DNA of 64,000 bases from Acridotheres tristis (Eukaryota > Chordata > Aves > Passeriformes > Sturnidae), in assembly GCA_037013685.1 (NCBI GenBank), contig CM072885.1, positions 64,893,785 through 64,957,784 of the forward strand, read 5' to 3'. A program made the translations under genes and the position numbers. A model generated the notes under the pieces. The model was not told the origin of the DNA. It saw nothing but the letters and a program-made list of their open reading frames with translations, and did no database searches. This document shows, piece by piece, positions 1-10,541 of the stretch (position 1 is its first letter; each line of letters begins with the position of its first letter).

Positions 1-460
1 CAGAGCAGGTGTTCTGTGAGACAGCTCTGTGGTTTTTTGACTAATATCCCTGGTATCTGCCTCAGATCCTTTGTGTTTCAAATTTACAGCAGAACCTGAG
101 TTCAGCCTCCCTTGCTGTCCTTCAGGAGACCTGTTGCTGCAGGGAAGGTTGAAGTTGTTCATCAGCACCTCTCAGCTGGTTCTCTCTTGGTGTTCTCCAA
201 TGGGTCCTCCTGTGGATCCCAGGCTCAGCAGCCCCTTGTGATGTTTCAACAGCTGTAGTGACCCTTGGCTTGCTCTCTGTGGCATTTCTGAGTTTTTAAA
301 TCACTGCGAGACAGTGCCAAAGGGCGTGGTTTTCTGGAGCTCAGAACAGAATTCCCTGGCTGGCCAAGATCCTTTATGCCTGGGGAAATACATGAAGAGT
401 ACCTGAAAATTGCTTTAAGAAGCAGAAAACATTTTACATCCCTGCATGGCTCAGTGTAAA
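1..460 (+). other. 3' flank/UTR of an upstream A4GALT-like duplicate
   Basis: This stretch is a close copy of the sequence 3' of the A4GALT stop codon. Positions 5-287 align with about 7355-7630, with small indels. Positions 383-440 align with about 9922-9975, beyond the CR1 inserted in the second copy. Because it matches post-stop sequence and lies on the same strand, it is most simply the 3' UTR or flank of a second A4GALT-type gene whose coding exon lies just left of the window. No A4GALT coding sequence is present here, so whether that upstream copy is intact cannot be seen. Confidence 0.75.
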
Positions 461-622
461 GTTCTTCTGAACTTCTAAAGTGAGAAATGTTCAAATGATG
501 CTTCCTACTGTTTCAGATTCCACAGCAGAGGAATGACTTTTCTGGGACTCGGACAATAATCCAATGCACTTCTGCCTTGTCTTAGCGCAGAGGATCACTC
601 TGTAAATATGAACTGCATTCTC

Positions 623-628
623 AATAAA
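623..628 (+). promoter_or_regulatory. Candidate polyadenylation signal AATAAA
   Basis: A canonical AATAAA lies about 170 bases after the end of the A4GALT-type 3' homology. It could end the transcript of the duplicate gene left of the window. Single AATAAA hexamers are common by chance. Confidence 0.3.
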
Positions 629-697
629 ATGCCTTCTTTTCCAGAAGGAGGTCTGTGTTGGGATCATTGCTTTCTCTAGTGCAGTAACGACATCCTG

Positions 698-1062
698 CCA
701 GGAGCAGAGAAGGCTTTGAGGCTCCCTCATTGTGGCCTTCCAGTGCCTGAAGGGAGACCACAGGAAAGATGCAGACAGACTCTTTGCAAGGATCTGCAGT
801 GATAGGACAAGGGGCAACGGCTTCACACTTACAGAGAACACGTTTAAATTGGCTAGGAGGAAACAATTGTTCCCTGTGAGGGTGGTGAGGCCCTGGCACA
901 GGTTGCCCAGAGAAGCTGTGGCTGCCCATGGATCCCTGGAACAGTCCGAGGCCAGACTGGACAGGGCTTGGAGCAGCCTGGGATAGTGGAAGGTGCCCCA
1001 TGGCAGGAGGGATGGAAGAAGATGATCTTTAAAGTCCCTTCCAACCCAAACCATTCCATTGA
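698..1062 (+). mobile_element. CR1 LINE 3' end (+)
   Basis: The plus strand carries the characteristic avian CR1 3' region: a 'cattgtggccttccagtgcc' block, an 'acaaggggcaa' block, 'ggtggtgaggccctggcaca', 'gggatagtggaaggtg' and the terminal 'ccttccaacccaaaccatt'. It is 5'-truncated and has no coding capacity. Confidence 0.9.
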
Positions 1063-3000
1063 TTTCCCCTTCCCTCTGCCTTGTTCCCTGGGAGCAAAGT
1101 CTGACCCCCACTTGGCTGCCCCTTCCTGTCAGGGGGCTGTGCACAGCAGTAGGGCCCCCCCGAGCCTCTTTTCCTCCAGGTTAAACACCCCCAGCTCCCT
1201 CAGCCCCTCCTCATCAGCCTTGTGCTCCTGCCCCTTGCCCAGATCCTTTCCCTTCTCTGCACAAGCTCCAGTCCCTCAATGTCCCTCTGCAGTGACAGGC
1301 CCAGAACTGGACACAGCATTTGGGCTGAGGGGGATGGACAGTCACTGCCCTGGTCCTGCTGGCCACACCATTGCTGACCCAGCCCAGGTGCCATTGGCCT
1401 TCCTGCCCACCTGAGCACACGCTGTGGACCAGCAACCCCAGGCCCTTTCCTGCTGGGCTCTCCCCCAGCCTCGAGCTGCTGGAGGTTGTGGCCAAGGGGC
1501 TGGAGGTGGCACTTGGCCCTGTTGAACCTCATGTGAAACACGACTGGCCCTGACAGTGGGCCCTGGGGCACAGCACCAATGACCTGCTGCCACCTGCATT
1601 AATTCCAGCACCACTCCCCGGGCCCAGCCATCCAGGCAGTTTTTTCCCAGCAAACAGGGAAGCTGTTAAATCCATGGCCTGCAAGGACCATGCTCTCCAG
1701 GAGAATGCTGTGGGAGCAGTGATCAAAGGCTTTACTGAAGGCCCTGGTATACAACATCCACAGCCTTTCCCCATCCATTAGGTGTTCATAGGAGGAGGTT
1801 TGGTCAGTCAAGAAAGACCTGCTTAAACAACCCGTGCCTGATGCCCCAGTGGTGCAGCACACATCATGTGATTGCGCTCCACGTAATCTGTTCCATACCC
1901 TTCCCTGGCACCAAGGTCAGGCTGACAGGCCTGTGGTTCCCCCAGTTGTCCTTCCAAGACCTCTCACAGATCTGTCTCATGTTGGCCAACCTCCAGTCAC
2001 CCAGGAGATCTCCAGTTAACCAGGACCACTGATAAACAATGGAGAGTGGAGCTTCGTCAGCTGCTTCACCAACTCCCTCCATAGCCTTATGAAGAAGGAT
2101 GGCATCTCCCTACACTTGTGCATGTCTGGGCAGCACAGCAGCTCACGAACAACTTCCTCCTGCAGTGTGGGGACTTCATTCTGCTCCCTGTTTTCGTCTT
2201 CCAGCTCAGGGGGCTGGATATGCAGAGGGTAACTGGGCTTTCCGTGAAAGGCTGAGGTCACTGAGTACTTCAGCCTTTTCCTCATCCCTGGAGGTAATGT
2301 TCCCACCGCAGCATGCAATAAAGGATGGAGAATCTCCTTGGCCTCTTTTTGTTACTAATGTATTTGGAAAAGCTTTTTCTCTTAACTTTTATGCTGCTGA
2401 CCAGATTGACTTCTAGCTGGACTTCTACCTTTCTAGTTCTCTCTCTGCTTATCTCCATGACATCCTTGTAGTATTCCTGAGTTGCCTGACTGTTCTTCCA
2501 GAGCTGCTAAACTCTCTGTTCATCCCTGAGTCCCAGTGGAAGCTTGCTGTTCATCCAGGCAAGCCTTCCTGAATCAGCACATTGGAATGGGCTCCTACTC
2601 TACCTGTATGACCTCCTTCCTGAGGAATGTTCAGCCTTCCTGGGCTCCTTGGCCCCTCGGGACTTCCTCCCAAGGGATTCTCTCAAGCAGTGGTCTGCAC
2701 AGACCAAAGCCTGTCCTCCACAAGTCCAAGGTAGTGGTTTTGCTGAGCTCCTTCCTTCTTCTCTCCTTTCACTGAGAACCAAAATCAAATCATGTCACAG
2801 TCACTGCACCCAAGATGTCTCAGGCAATCTCATCTCCCACCAGTGCTGCTCTGTTTGTAAACAGCAGCTCCTCGGGGACACCTCAACTGGCGGGCTCACC
2901 TCCCAGCTGTGTCAGGAAGTTCTCTTCCACCTGCTCCAGGAACCTCCTGTAGTGTTTCCTATCTGCTGGATGGGATTCCAGCAGACACCTGGTAAGTTGA
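1063..3000 (-). mobile_element. CR1-family LINE remnant (-), endonuclease to 3' region
   Basis: An older CR1-type element lies head-to-head with the preceding one. Read on the minus strand it shows decayed pol pieces. An endonuclease-like NLPGVCW stretch lies near 2990-2930, matching the usual DFNLPDICW motif. A pol block covers about 2318-2016, and an RT block with FSKAFD...SHSILLE covers about 1860-1600. The 3' untranslated part runs to about 1063. Frameshifts and stops break every frame, so it is dead. The exact 5' limit is uncertain. Confidence 0.75.
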
Positions 3001-3084
3001 AGATGTCACTGGGGATGTCAGCAGTGGATGATGTGGGGTCGTCCATCTACCCCTAATGGAAATCCTTTCCCGCCACTCAGCACT

Positions 3085-3260
3085 GATGAGACACACCTGG
3101 AGGGCTGGTTCTGGAATCCCAGGATGAGGAAGGCGTGTCCATACTGGAGCAAGTCTGGCAAAGGGCCACTAAGGTGAGAAGGTGCACGGGCAGAGGCTGG
3201 GAGAGCTCTGCTGACTTTTCTTGGTCTGGAGCAGTCTGGGCTGTCTGGTCAGGGTGTACA
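3085..3260 (+). mobile_element. Possible short CR1 fragment (+)
   Basis: A phrase near 3150-3165 ('ggagcaagtctggcaaaggg') resembles the CR1 segment 'ctggagcaagtccagcaaag'. The match is short and the flanks are not convincing. Confidence 0.3.
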
Positions 3261-4118
3261 AACGCCTGAGTGAAGGTGGGTGGGTGAAGGACACAAGCAA
3301 GATCACTGCAGAGATGGCAGGAGACACAATGTTCACAAATGGAACTGTGGCAAGTTGGAAAGGAAGGAATGGTGGTGAAACACTGGCTGAGGTAGCCCAG
3401 AGCGGTTGTGGAGTCCCTGTGCTGGGACCAGAGTTGTCATGAGTCCATCCATGGTGCTGCTGTGCGTGGAAGGAGGTGGGGAGGCAAGAGGAATATGGGA
3501 TGCTACAGAGCAATATTAGTTTCAGGCAGCTGAGGAGGAACTACAGTAAACCCTAAATTTAGTGGCTGTACTGGTAAGGGAGGGATTTTATGAAAGTGCC
3601 TGCATGCCTCATGCAAGGGAAGCTCAGCCAGCCTTGACCACAGGGGCAAGGGGGAACTGTCACAGAATGAGGGACACCTGAATGTGGCAAAGTCCTTCAA
3701 TGAGATCAATGGCATGTGAAGGAGTATTCCCTAATAACATATGTAAGGTATTTGGTTAAGAGAATGTGTTTCTAAGGGGGCGTTCTGTACTTAGGTCTTG
3801 GTGTGGGAGCAGGCAGCTCCATGGAAAGGTCAGATTAGTTATCGTGGCAGCCCCAGAAGGAGCGAGAGCACTGGGAATTCTTAGCAAAGGAGGAGAAAAG
3901 GAAAACCAGAAATGCTCCTGGCTCCAACTGAAACATAAAGGGTACTGACAATGAGGTCGGAATTTCTTTTTTTGTTTCACAATTAGGTGGGTTCTTTGCA
4001 ACACTACGTATATCCTTTCTATCCGCTGCGCACTGGATAAATGACTGATGTCATATCCTCCTTCATCTATTGTGTTTGTCTACGTATTCAGACTGTTTCT
4101 CTTGTCATTTCTTTTCAG
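3260..4118. other. Unassigned DNA upstream of A4GALT leader exon
   Basis: I see no coding exon, CpG island or clear repeat here. The A4GALT promoter may lie in or left of this stretch, but no core promoter element could be singled out. Confidence 0.4.
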
Positions 4119-4230
4119 AAGGAGGAAGTGCCAGTACATAGAGTTGTAGCCACTCTTAACAGACTCCAGCCTCTTAAAACTCTTCTCCAGCTGAATCGTG
4201 AATTCCATGGTGTCTTGAACGTAGGGACTG
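4119..4230 (+). other. A4GALT: Likely non-coding leader exon of A4GALT
   Basis: A 112-base block is bounded by a good acceptor (pyrimidine-rich, ending 'tttcttttcag') and a strong donor ('ggactg|gtgagt'). It is 1.9 kb upstream of the A4GALT coding exon, on the same strand. A4GALT genes typically have short untranslated exons before a single coding exon, and this fits. It contains a minimal upstream ORF, ATG GTG TCT TGA at 4207-4218, which could damp translation. No transcript evidence is available, and the open frame through the block matches no protein I know. Confidence 0.45.
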
Positions 4231-4984
4231 GTGAGTAGTGTTTGCAATTTATTTGCAATGGCCCTTGCATTTTCGGAGGAAGAGATAGAGCCAGGCTTCC
4301 TGTCTTTGTTTTGTAAAAGAATTACACAGGCTAATGCATTGTCTAAAGCGTTGCCTTATCTGCTCCAAAAGCAGAAACTTCCTAAATTTATAGGGATGTG
4401 ATGGCAGTAAAGTTCGGTCTTTACCTCAAAATGCCCTGACAACCTATAACCTTGCTTGTGGTTAGACTAGCGTAGCACTTTCGTGCCCCTCTGCTGCACA
4501 GGAACTTCCCCCAAAGCCGCTTTCTCTTCTTGTGCTCACAAAACAAAAAAATTATTTACAGGATTAAGCCAGTTATGGTATGGAGGGTGGGGAATGAAAA
4601 GGGTCTGTAAAAGGCAGGATGGGCTGGCTTTTGCTGCCTGTAGCATTGGCAGCACGCGCTGGCATTTCTGTGCAGAAGGAGAAAACCTTCTGGGGATACA
4701 GAGCTGATCATTTGTCTATCGGCTGCCTTTCCTCTGTCTCCCAGTGCTTGGTGCAGAGTGGTGGCTCCATGCTCTGACATTTGGATGCCTCCCAGTGTAG
4801 CTGACAAGTCAGTTTTGGCTCCATGTATGACCTACGCACAGTGATCAAGGAGCAATGACAAATGGGACTGTGCTACTTCTGTCGTGTTCCCTGCCACTTT
4901 GCTTATGCCTGTTGGATTGAAGCTTTTCCTGTTTTCTGAACCTTTCTGTCCTGGGGCATGGGGCTTTGGAGATGGAGCTCATGG

Positions 4985-5285
4985 AGGTGAGAGAAATTAT
5001 TCAATGCTTTAGCATGGAAGAGACCTTTGAGGTGCTTGAGTCCAACCCCAAAGCCCAGTCTGCCAAGTCCACCATTCAACCAAGTCCCTAAGTGCCACAT
5101 CCACACATCTCTTAATTACATCCAGGGACAGTGGCTTCACTACTTTCTTGGGCTGCCTGTGCCAGTGCCTGATATCTCCTTCCAGGGAATAAAATTCTGA
5201 GTAACATCCAGTCTGACCTCCCTTGGCACAACTTGAGACCATTTCCCCTGGTCCTAAAAGCCACAACCTTCCTCACTGCTTCTTC
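4985..5285 (-). mobile_element. CR1 LINE 3' end (-), in A4GALT intron
   Basis: The plus strand reads as the reverse complement of a CR1 3' end ('agagacctttgaggtgcttg', 'gtccaacccc', 'tgggctgcctgtgccagtgc', 'cctggtcctaaaagcc'). The fragment is diverged and 5'-truncated. Confidence 0.75.
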
Positions 5286-6130
5286 CTGTGCTGTTCCCCA
5301 TTGACCTTTGGGGCCCAGTGGTGGAGGAGGAGGTGCTGCTTCTGCTGCCCTTCACCTTAAGGAGAGGCAAGGGCAGCAATGCTGATGCTAACACTGAGGA
5401 TGGAGCTAGACTGACTTATCTGTTTGTGGCTGCCTCGTTAAGAATCTCTACCACTCCATCCCTCCCTTTTGCCAGAAGACGAGAGCAAGTTAGGGCAGGA
5501 GAGTGGAGGGATTGCCTGTCCACCAACAGGATCTACTGAGAGAGCTGAGCAGGTCAGAGCCAGTGAGGGCTGTGCAGGGCAAGGAAGCAGCCTTGGAAGG
5601 CCCTTTACAAAGGCAGTTCTTGACCTAATTGTCTGCATCAGCCTCCAGGGCTGCCCTGTATCCATTCCTTTCCCATCCTCCATCCATCCTGCCAAGATAT
5701 GTAACATGAACAATGGGCCAGGCTCTCTGCAGGGGAAGGTGGTTGGTTTGGAAAGGCAGCAACTGCCACATCAACAGCCTGGAAGACTGAGGCTTGTGTT
5801 TGGTTTGGGGGAAGGACATGTTGTGTATCAGGAGTAAACAACAGCTCTCATGACAACCAGCTGGCAGCAGCTCCACATAGTGTCTGTTCAGAGGCTCCAG
5901 GAATGGTCCTAAGGAACATTGCTATTTCCTCCTGCCAGGACCTTTGCAGACGTGTCTCATGTCTCCTGTTCACAGTGACCTGAAATTCTAGAGGGTGACA
6001 AATGAGGTTTTTAATGGTGTTCCAGAGTTTGTTGTGCACTGCTATGAAGGTGGGACACACCTGTGAATGAAAGCTCATACTCTGCTGCCTCATCTGTCAG
6101 GTTTTTCTCTTCTTTCCTTTCCTTCAGATC

Positions 6131-7264
6131 ATGATGGCTGTCTCGGGAGAGCAGGCTCTGGCTGGAGAGAGAATGCTCCGGATGCCCAGCTGCCTGCTAA
6201 AGCTCACCAGAGTGGTGCTGAGCCACAAACCGTGGGCCCTGTTTTTCCTCATCTTTGTGTTCATATCCTTCACCTACCACAAGTTCTACTGGGGTATCTG
6301 GGAGGACTCAGAGAACAGACTCCCCACCTATGACTCGTCTGCTGAGATCGGCTGTGCTCACTATGTGACTTCTCCCATCAACATTTCTGGTGAGCCCCCT
6401 CCTTCTGCAGGAAATGTGTTTTTTGTGGAGACCTCAGAGCAAACTTCCCCAAGTTACCTGTTCTCATGCTCTGTGGAGTCAGCAGCCAGGACACATCCTG
6501 AATCAAGAGTTGTGGTGCTGATGAAAGGCTTGGCCAAAGAGAACGCTTCCCTACCCAAGCACTGGGCTTTCTCCTTGCTGAGATGCTTCCCCAACGTGGA
6601 AATCCAACCCCTGAACTTGACAGAGCTCTTTTCTGGAACACCTCTGGCACAGTGGTACATGCAGCCTCAGTGGCAGCAGGAGCCTCATTTTTTAGCAGTC
6701 CTGTCTGACGCCTGTAGGATTGTCCTCATGTGGAAATTTGGTGGCATCTACCTGGATACAGACTTCATTGTGCTTAAGAACTTACAGAACCTCACCAATG
6801 CCCTTGGGATTCAGGATCATGATGTACTGAATGGGGCCTTTCTGTCCTTTAAGTCCAAGCACAAGTTCATGGAGCTTTGCATGCAGGACTTTGTGGAGGA
6901 CTACAATGGCTGGGTCTGGGGACACCAGGGCCCAGAGCTCCTAACTCGTGTCTTCAAGAAGTGGTGCAACATCAAGACTATCGAGACCATGAGCTGCCAA
7001 GGTGTGAGTGCTCTTGCCCCAGAAGTTGTTTATCCTATTCCCTGGCAGGACTGGAAGAAGTTGTTTGAGGCAGTCAGTGCCTCAGAGTTTCACCAGGTCC
7101 TGAAGAACACTTACGCAGTGCACATATGGAACAAGTTGAGCCATGGGACCAAGTTAGAGATCCACTCCCAGGCTCTGCTGGCTCAGCTCTATTCCCAGTT
7201 CTGCCCTGCCACCTATGCAAAGATGAAAGAGGACTCTGAAGTGTTGTCAAAGCGTGCAGTGTGA
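6131..7264 (+). CDS. A4GALT: Lactosylceramide 4-alpha-galactosyltransferase
   Basis: A4GALT is a type II Golgi membrane glycosyltransferase (GT32). It transfers galactose from UDP-Gal in alpha-1,4 linkage onto terminal beta-galactose, giving Gb3/Pk and P1-type glycans. The single coding exon follows an acceptor ending 'tttccttcag' at 6127 and encodes 377 residues (human about 353). Visible parts are a cytosolic tail, a membrane anchor near residues 35-51 (ALFFLIFVFISFTY), and a lumenal catalytic domain opening with GNVFFVETS at 94-102. The metal/nucleotide-binding DTD at 209-211 lies in WKFGGIYLDTDF. NGAFLSF, GWVWGHQGPELLTRVFKKWC, YPIPWQDWKK and YAVHIWNK follow. N-glycosylation sequons lie at N84, N138, N162 and N220. 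Two adjacent ATGs open the frame and further in-frame ATGs follow (Met15, Met18), so the true start is not certain. A tail of about ten residues extends past the usual C-terminus. The frame is intact. Confidence 0.97.
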   Translation: MMAVSGEQALAGERMLRMPSCLLKLTRVVLSHKPWALFFLIFVFISFTYHKFYWGIWEDSENRLPTYDSSAEIGCAHYVTSPINISGEPPPSAGNVFFVETSEQTSPSYLFSCSVESAARTHPESRVVVLMKGLAKENASLPKHWAFSLLRCFPNVEIQPLNLTELFSGTPLAQWYMQPQWQQEPHFLAVLSDACRIVLMWKFGGIYLDTDFIVLKNLQNLTNALGIQDHDVLNGAFLSFKSKHKFMELCMQDFVEDYNGWVWGHQGPELLTRVFKKWCNIKTIETMSCQGVSALAPEVVYPIPWQDWKKLFEAVSASEFHQVLKNTYAVHIWNKLSHGTKLEIHSQALLAQLYSQFCPATYAKMKEDSEVLSKRAV

Positions 7265-7640
7265 CCTGTAGGGTCTTGGCAGTGGGGATGTTCCCCAGAC
7301 TGAAGGAAATAGAGTGCCTTTGACCTTCCCTAGAGCTGGGTTCTAGACCCAAGATCAGGTGTTCTGTGAGACAGCTCTGTTGTTTTGTGACTAATATCCC
7401 TGGTATCTGCCTCAGATCCTTATATTTCAAATTTACAGCAGAACCTGAGTTCAGCCTCCCTTGCTGTCCTTCAGGGCCAGGGAAAAGTTGAAGTTGTTCA
7501 TCAGCATCTCTCAGCTGATGAACTCTCCTGGTGTTTTCCAATGTCTCCTCCCGTGAATCCCCGGTTGAGCAGCTTCTTGTCACGTTTCAACAGCTGTTGG
7601 GACCCCTGTCTTGGTCTCTGTGGCATTTGAAATTTGTACA
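7265..7640 (+). other. A4GALT: A4GALT 3' UTR, duplicated at window start
   Basis: From about 7351 to 7630 this matches positions 1-287 of the window nearly base for base. No AATAAA is found before the CR1 insertion begins at about 7640, so the transcript may run into or through the element. A weak ATTAAA lies at 10364-10369. Confidence 0.7.
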
Positions 7641-9905
7641 GAATATTATGTGTTGGAAAGGATCCCAGCCATCTTGTGTCCAACCACTGGCCCTGCCAGG
7701 GAGCAGGACACTCCAACAATTGTGCCCTGCGCATGAGAGCCTCGTCCTTGGGGCTCCGACCCTTCCCTGGTGCTTGTTCAGTGCCCCACTACCCTCTGGG
7801 GGAAGTACCTTGCTCTGATATCCACCCTAACCCTCCCCTGACACAGCTCCAGCCATTCCCTGGGTCCTAACCCTGGTCACACAGAGCAGAGATCAGAGCC
7901 TGTCCCTGCTCCTCCCCTTATGATGAAGCTGCAGAACTGCTGTGAGCTCTGACCCCACTCTGCTCTTCTCCAGATGATCAGACCAAGTGCCCTCAGCTGC
8001 TCCTTGTGTGGCCTCACCTGCAGGCCCTTCACCATCTCCATGTCCATCCTTTAGACACTTTCTAACAGCTTTAGATCTTCTTATGTTGTGGCACCCAAAA
8101 CCACACGCAATATTCCAGGTGAGGCTGCCCCAGCCCAGAGCAGAGCAGGACATTCCCTCCCTGTCCTGGCCGGCCATGCTGGGCCTGGTGTCCCCAGGAC
8201 AGGGATGTCCCTCCTGGCTCCAGGGCACAGCTGGCTCATGTCCAGCTGGCACAGCCTGCAACCCCCAGGTCCCTTTCCACAACTCTGCTCTCCAGCCTCT
8301 CGTTCCCCAGTCTGTCTGTACATCCAGGGATGCCCCATTCCAGGTGCAGAATCCAGTCCTTGTCTTTGTTAAACTTCACACAGTTGGTGATTGCCCAGGC
8401 CTGTCCTTCATTCCAGGCTCTCTGCAGGAGCTCTTCACCCTTGAGGGAGTCCACAGCTCCTCTCAGTTTTGTATCATCTGCAAGCTTAATTAGTATCCCT
8501 TCCTGTCTTGCATTCAAGCTTTTTATGAGGATTTTTAAGAGAATGGGGCCTAAGATGGCACTCTGTGGAACCCCACAAGTGACAAACTGCCAGTCTCCTG
8601 TCACCCCAGTTGCTGTTATTCTTTATGCTAGACCAGTGAGCAAGTTGCTCACCCATTACATGTGTTTATCCAGCTGTGGGCTGCACACTGAGATAGACGA
8701 TATCCAAAGCTTTACTGAAATCCAAAAGGATTTCATTTACTCATGTTTTTTGATCAACTGGGTGGATTACCTTAGCATAAAAGGAAATTAGTTTTGGTAA
8801 GCAGGGCTTTCCTCTCATGAAGATATGCTGGCTGTGACCAGTGACTGTGTTGTCCTTCAGGTATTTTTCAATACCTCCCAGAATAATCATCATCATCTCC
8901 ATAATTTTACTAGACCCTGGAGTGAGACTGACAGGCCTGCAGATTCCAGGGTCATCCTTCTTGCCCTCTTTGAAAACTGGAACCTCTTCAGAGTCCCAAG
9001 ACTGTTCAGAAACTATCAAGAGATGCCTCGTGATGATATCAGCCAGCTCTTTATGTATCCTCAGATTAGTCCCATCATATCCCATAGATTTATAGGGATC
9101 CAGCTGGAGCAGCAGATCCCTCACACCTTCAGGGCTAACTCAGAGTTTATCATTCTCATAGTCACAGTCCTCTAGCTCAGAGTGCTGAGACCTCCTTAGT
9201 CCATCATCAGTGTTGAAGACAGAGGCAAAGAAAGCATTAAACATCTCTGCCTTGTCCATGGCCCTGCTTGTGAGGTGACCATCCTCATCTTGTAATGGAC
9301 TAATTTCAGCACTGCCTTTTGCCATTAATGCATTTTTAAAACCCTCTTTTATTGTTCCCCACGTTTCTGATGGTTTCAATTGCAATGGAGCATTGGCCAC
9401 ACAAATTCATCCCCTACAATGGTGAGCAGCATCTCTGTATTCCTTCCACATCACCTGACCTTGATTCCACTGAGCATACACCTTCTCTTTTTACCTTATA
9501 TCCAAAAGAAGGTTCCTGTTCAGCCAAGGTGGCCTTCTGCCTCGTCTGCTTGGTTTCTGATTTTTAGGAATTGCCTGTTCCTGTGCCCTAAGGAGCTGGT
9601 GCTTAAAAAGTGACCAGCACTGATGGACCCCAGGACTTTCAAAACCATTTTTCCAGGGGACTTTATTTACTGATTCCCTGAGGAGCTTAAAGTCTGTTCT
9701 TCCTATGTCCAGGGTTGAAGTTTTGTTGGCACTTTTCCTCCTGTCACCAAAGATTTTAAACTTGATGGCTTCATGGTCGCTGTGGCCAAGACAGCCACCA
9801 ATCTCCATTCAAGAGGATCACAAGATCCTCTCTGTTGACAAGCAACAAACCAAGGAGGGCATCTTTCCAAGCCAGCCCTCTTAGTACCTGTACCATGAAG
9901 TTATC
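7640..9905 (-). mobile_element. 2.3-kb CR1 LINE (-) with endonuclease/RT remains
   Basis: This is the longest CR1 in the window. Its 3' end lies at about 7640 and it is truncated 5' at about 9905. Minus-strand pieces in order are the end of the endonuclease (GHSDHEAI near 9785), a linker with TWGTIKEGFKNALM, and an RT entry block (GICRPVSLT near 9000). The RT core follows, with GVPQSAILGPIL near 8580 and a LADDTK catalytic-box remnant near 8480. A C-terminal part ending in VERDLGV completes the series. Several frame breaks make it inactive. It interrupts the sequence shared with positions 287-383 of the window, so it inserted in this copy only. Confidence 0.9.
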
Positions 9906-10541
9906 ATCCAGGTGTTTCAGGAATATATAGGGAGTATGTGAAAATTGTGTTAAGAAACAGAAAATATTTTAAGGCCTGCTGTGGATCTGACGACCATCTC
10001 CCTACCTAAATGTGTTCCCTGTGTGTCCGGGTCATTGTATTGTAATATTGCATTTTGAAATTACCCTCTTATGAAATGACAAGAAGGGACTAAATATCCT
10101 GGAGTTCTGCCTGTGCCAAATCAAAGCTTCTGTCTGGAAGGTAAAGTGTAAGCAATGTGTGGTTATTGCTCTTTTAGATATGCAGTGACTAAAAAATAAG
10201 AGAAATATGTATATCAATTTTAATACAATCTTTTCCTAAATGCCATTATTTGCTGAAAAGTACAGTGCTACCATGCACAAAGGAAGACTGATGTAATTTA
10301 GGTGTCAATTTAATGTGAGCAGGAGTATGTTTCATGGTTTCTCAGTGTCACAGCACACTACTGATTAAATAATCCATTGCAGAGCAAAAGAGACTGAGTC
10401 ATCAATTTTTACTTGAAATGAGTTGTATAAAACAACATATTAACTTTGTTGTCTGGTCCTGTCCACTTCCCATCCATTCCTCCTCTCTTCACCACTCCTC
10501 CTTTCCCCCAGCTTAAAAAGAAAAGTTTCCTGCTCACTCCA
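9905..10541. other. Convergent 3' flanks of A4GALT and the EndoU gene
   Basis: The first 70 bases resume homology to positions 383-440. The rest is AT-rich and featureless. ATTAAA on the minus strand at 10314-10309, 228 bases after the EndoU stop codon, is a possible polyadenylation signal for that gene. Confidence 0.4.

Noticed and set aside
1599..2318. Minus-strand frames with pol similarity as a gene
   Set aside because: They belong to an old CR1-type element. The FSKAFD-like RT motif is present but the frame is broken repeatedly.
8236..9808. Minus-strand reverse-transcriptase-like frames as a host gene
   Set aside because: They are pieces of one CR1 pol gene, broken by frameshifts and stops.
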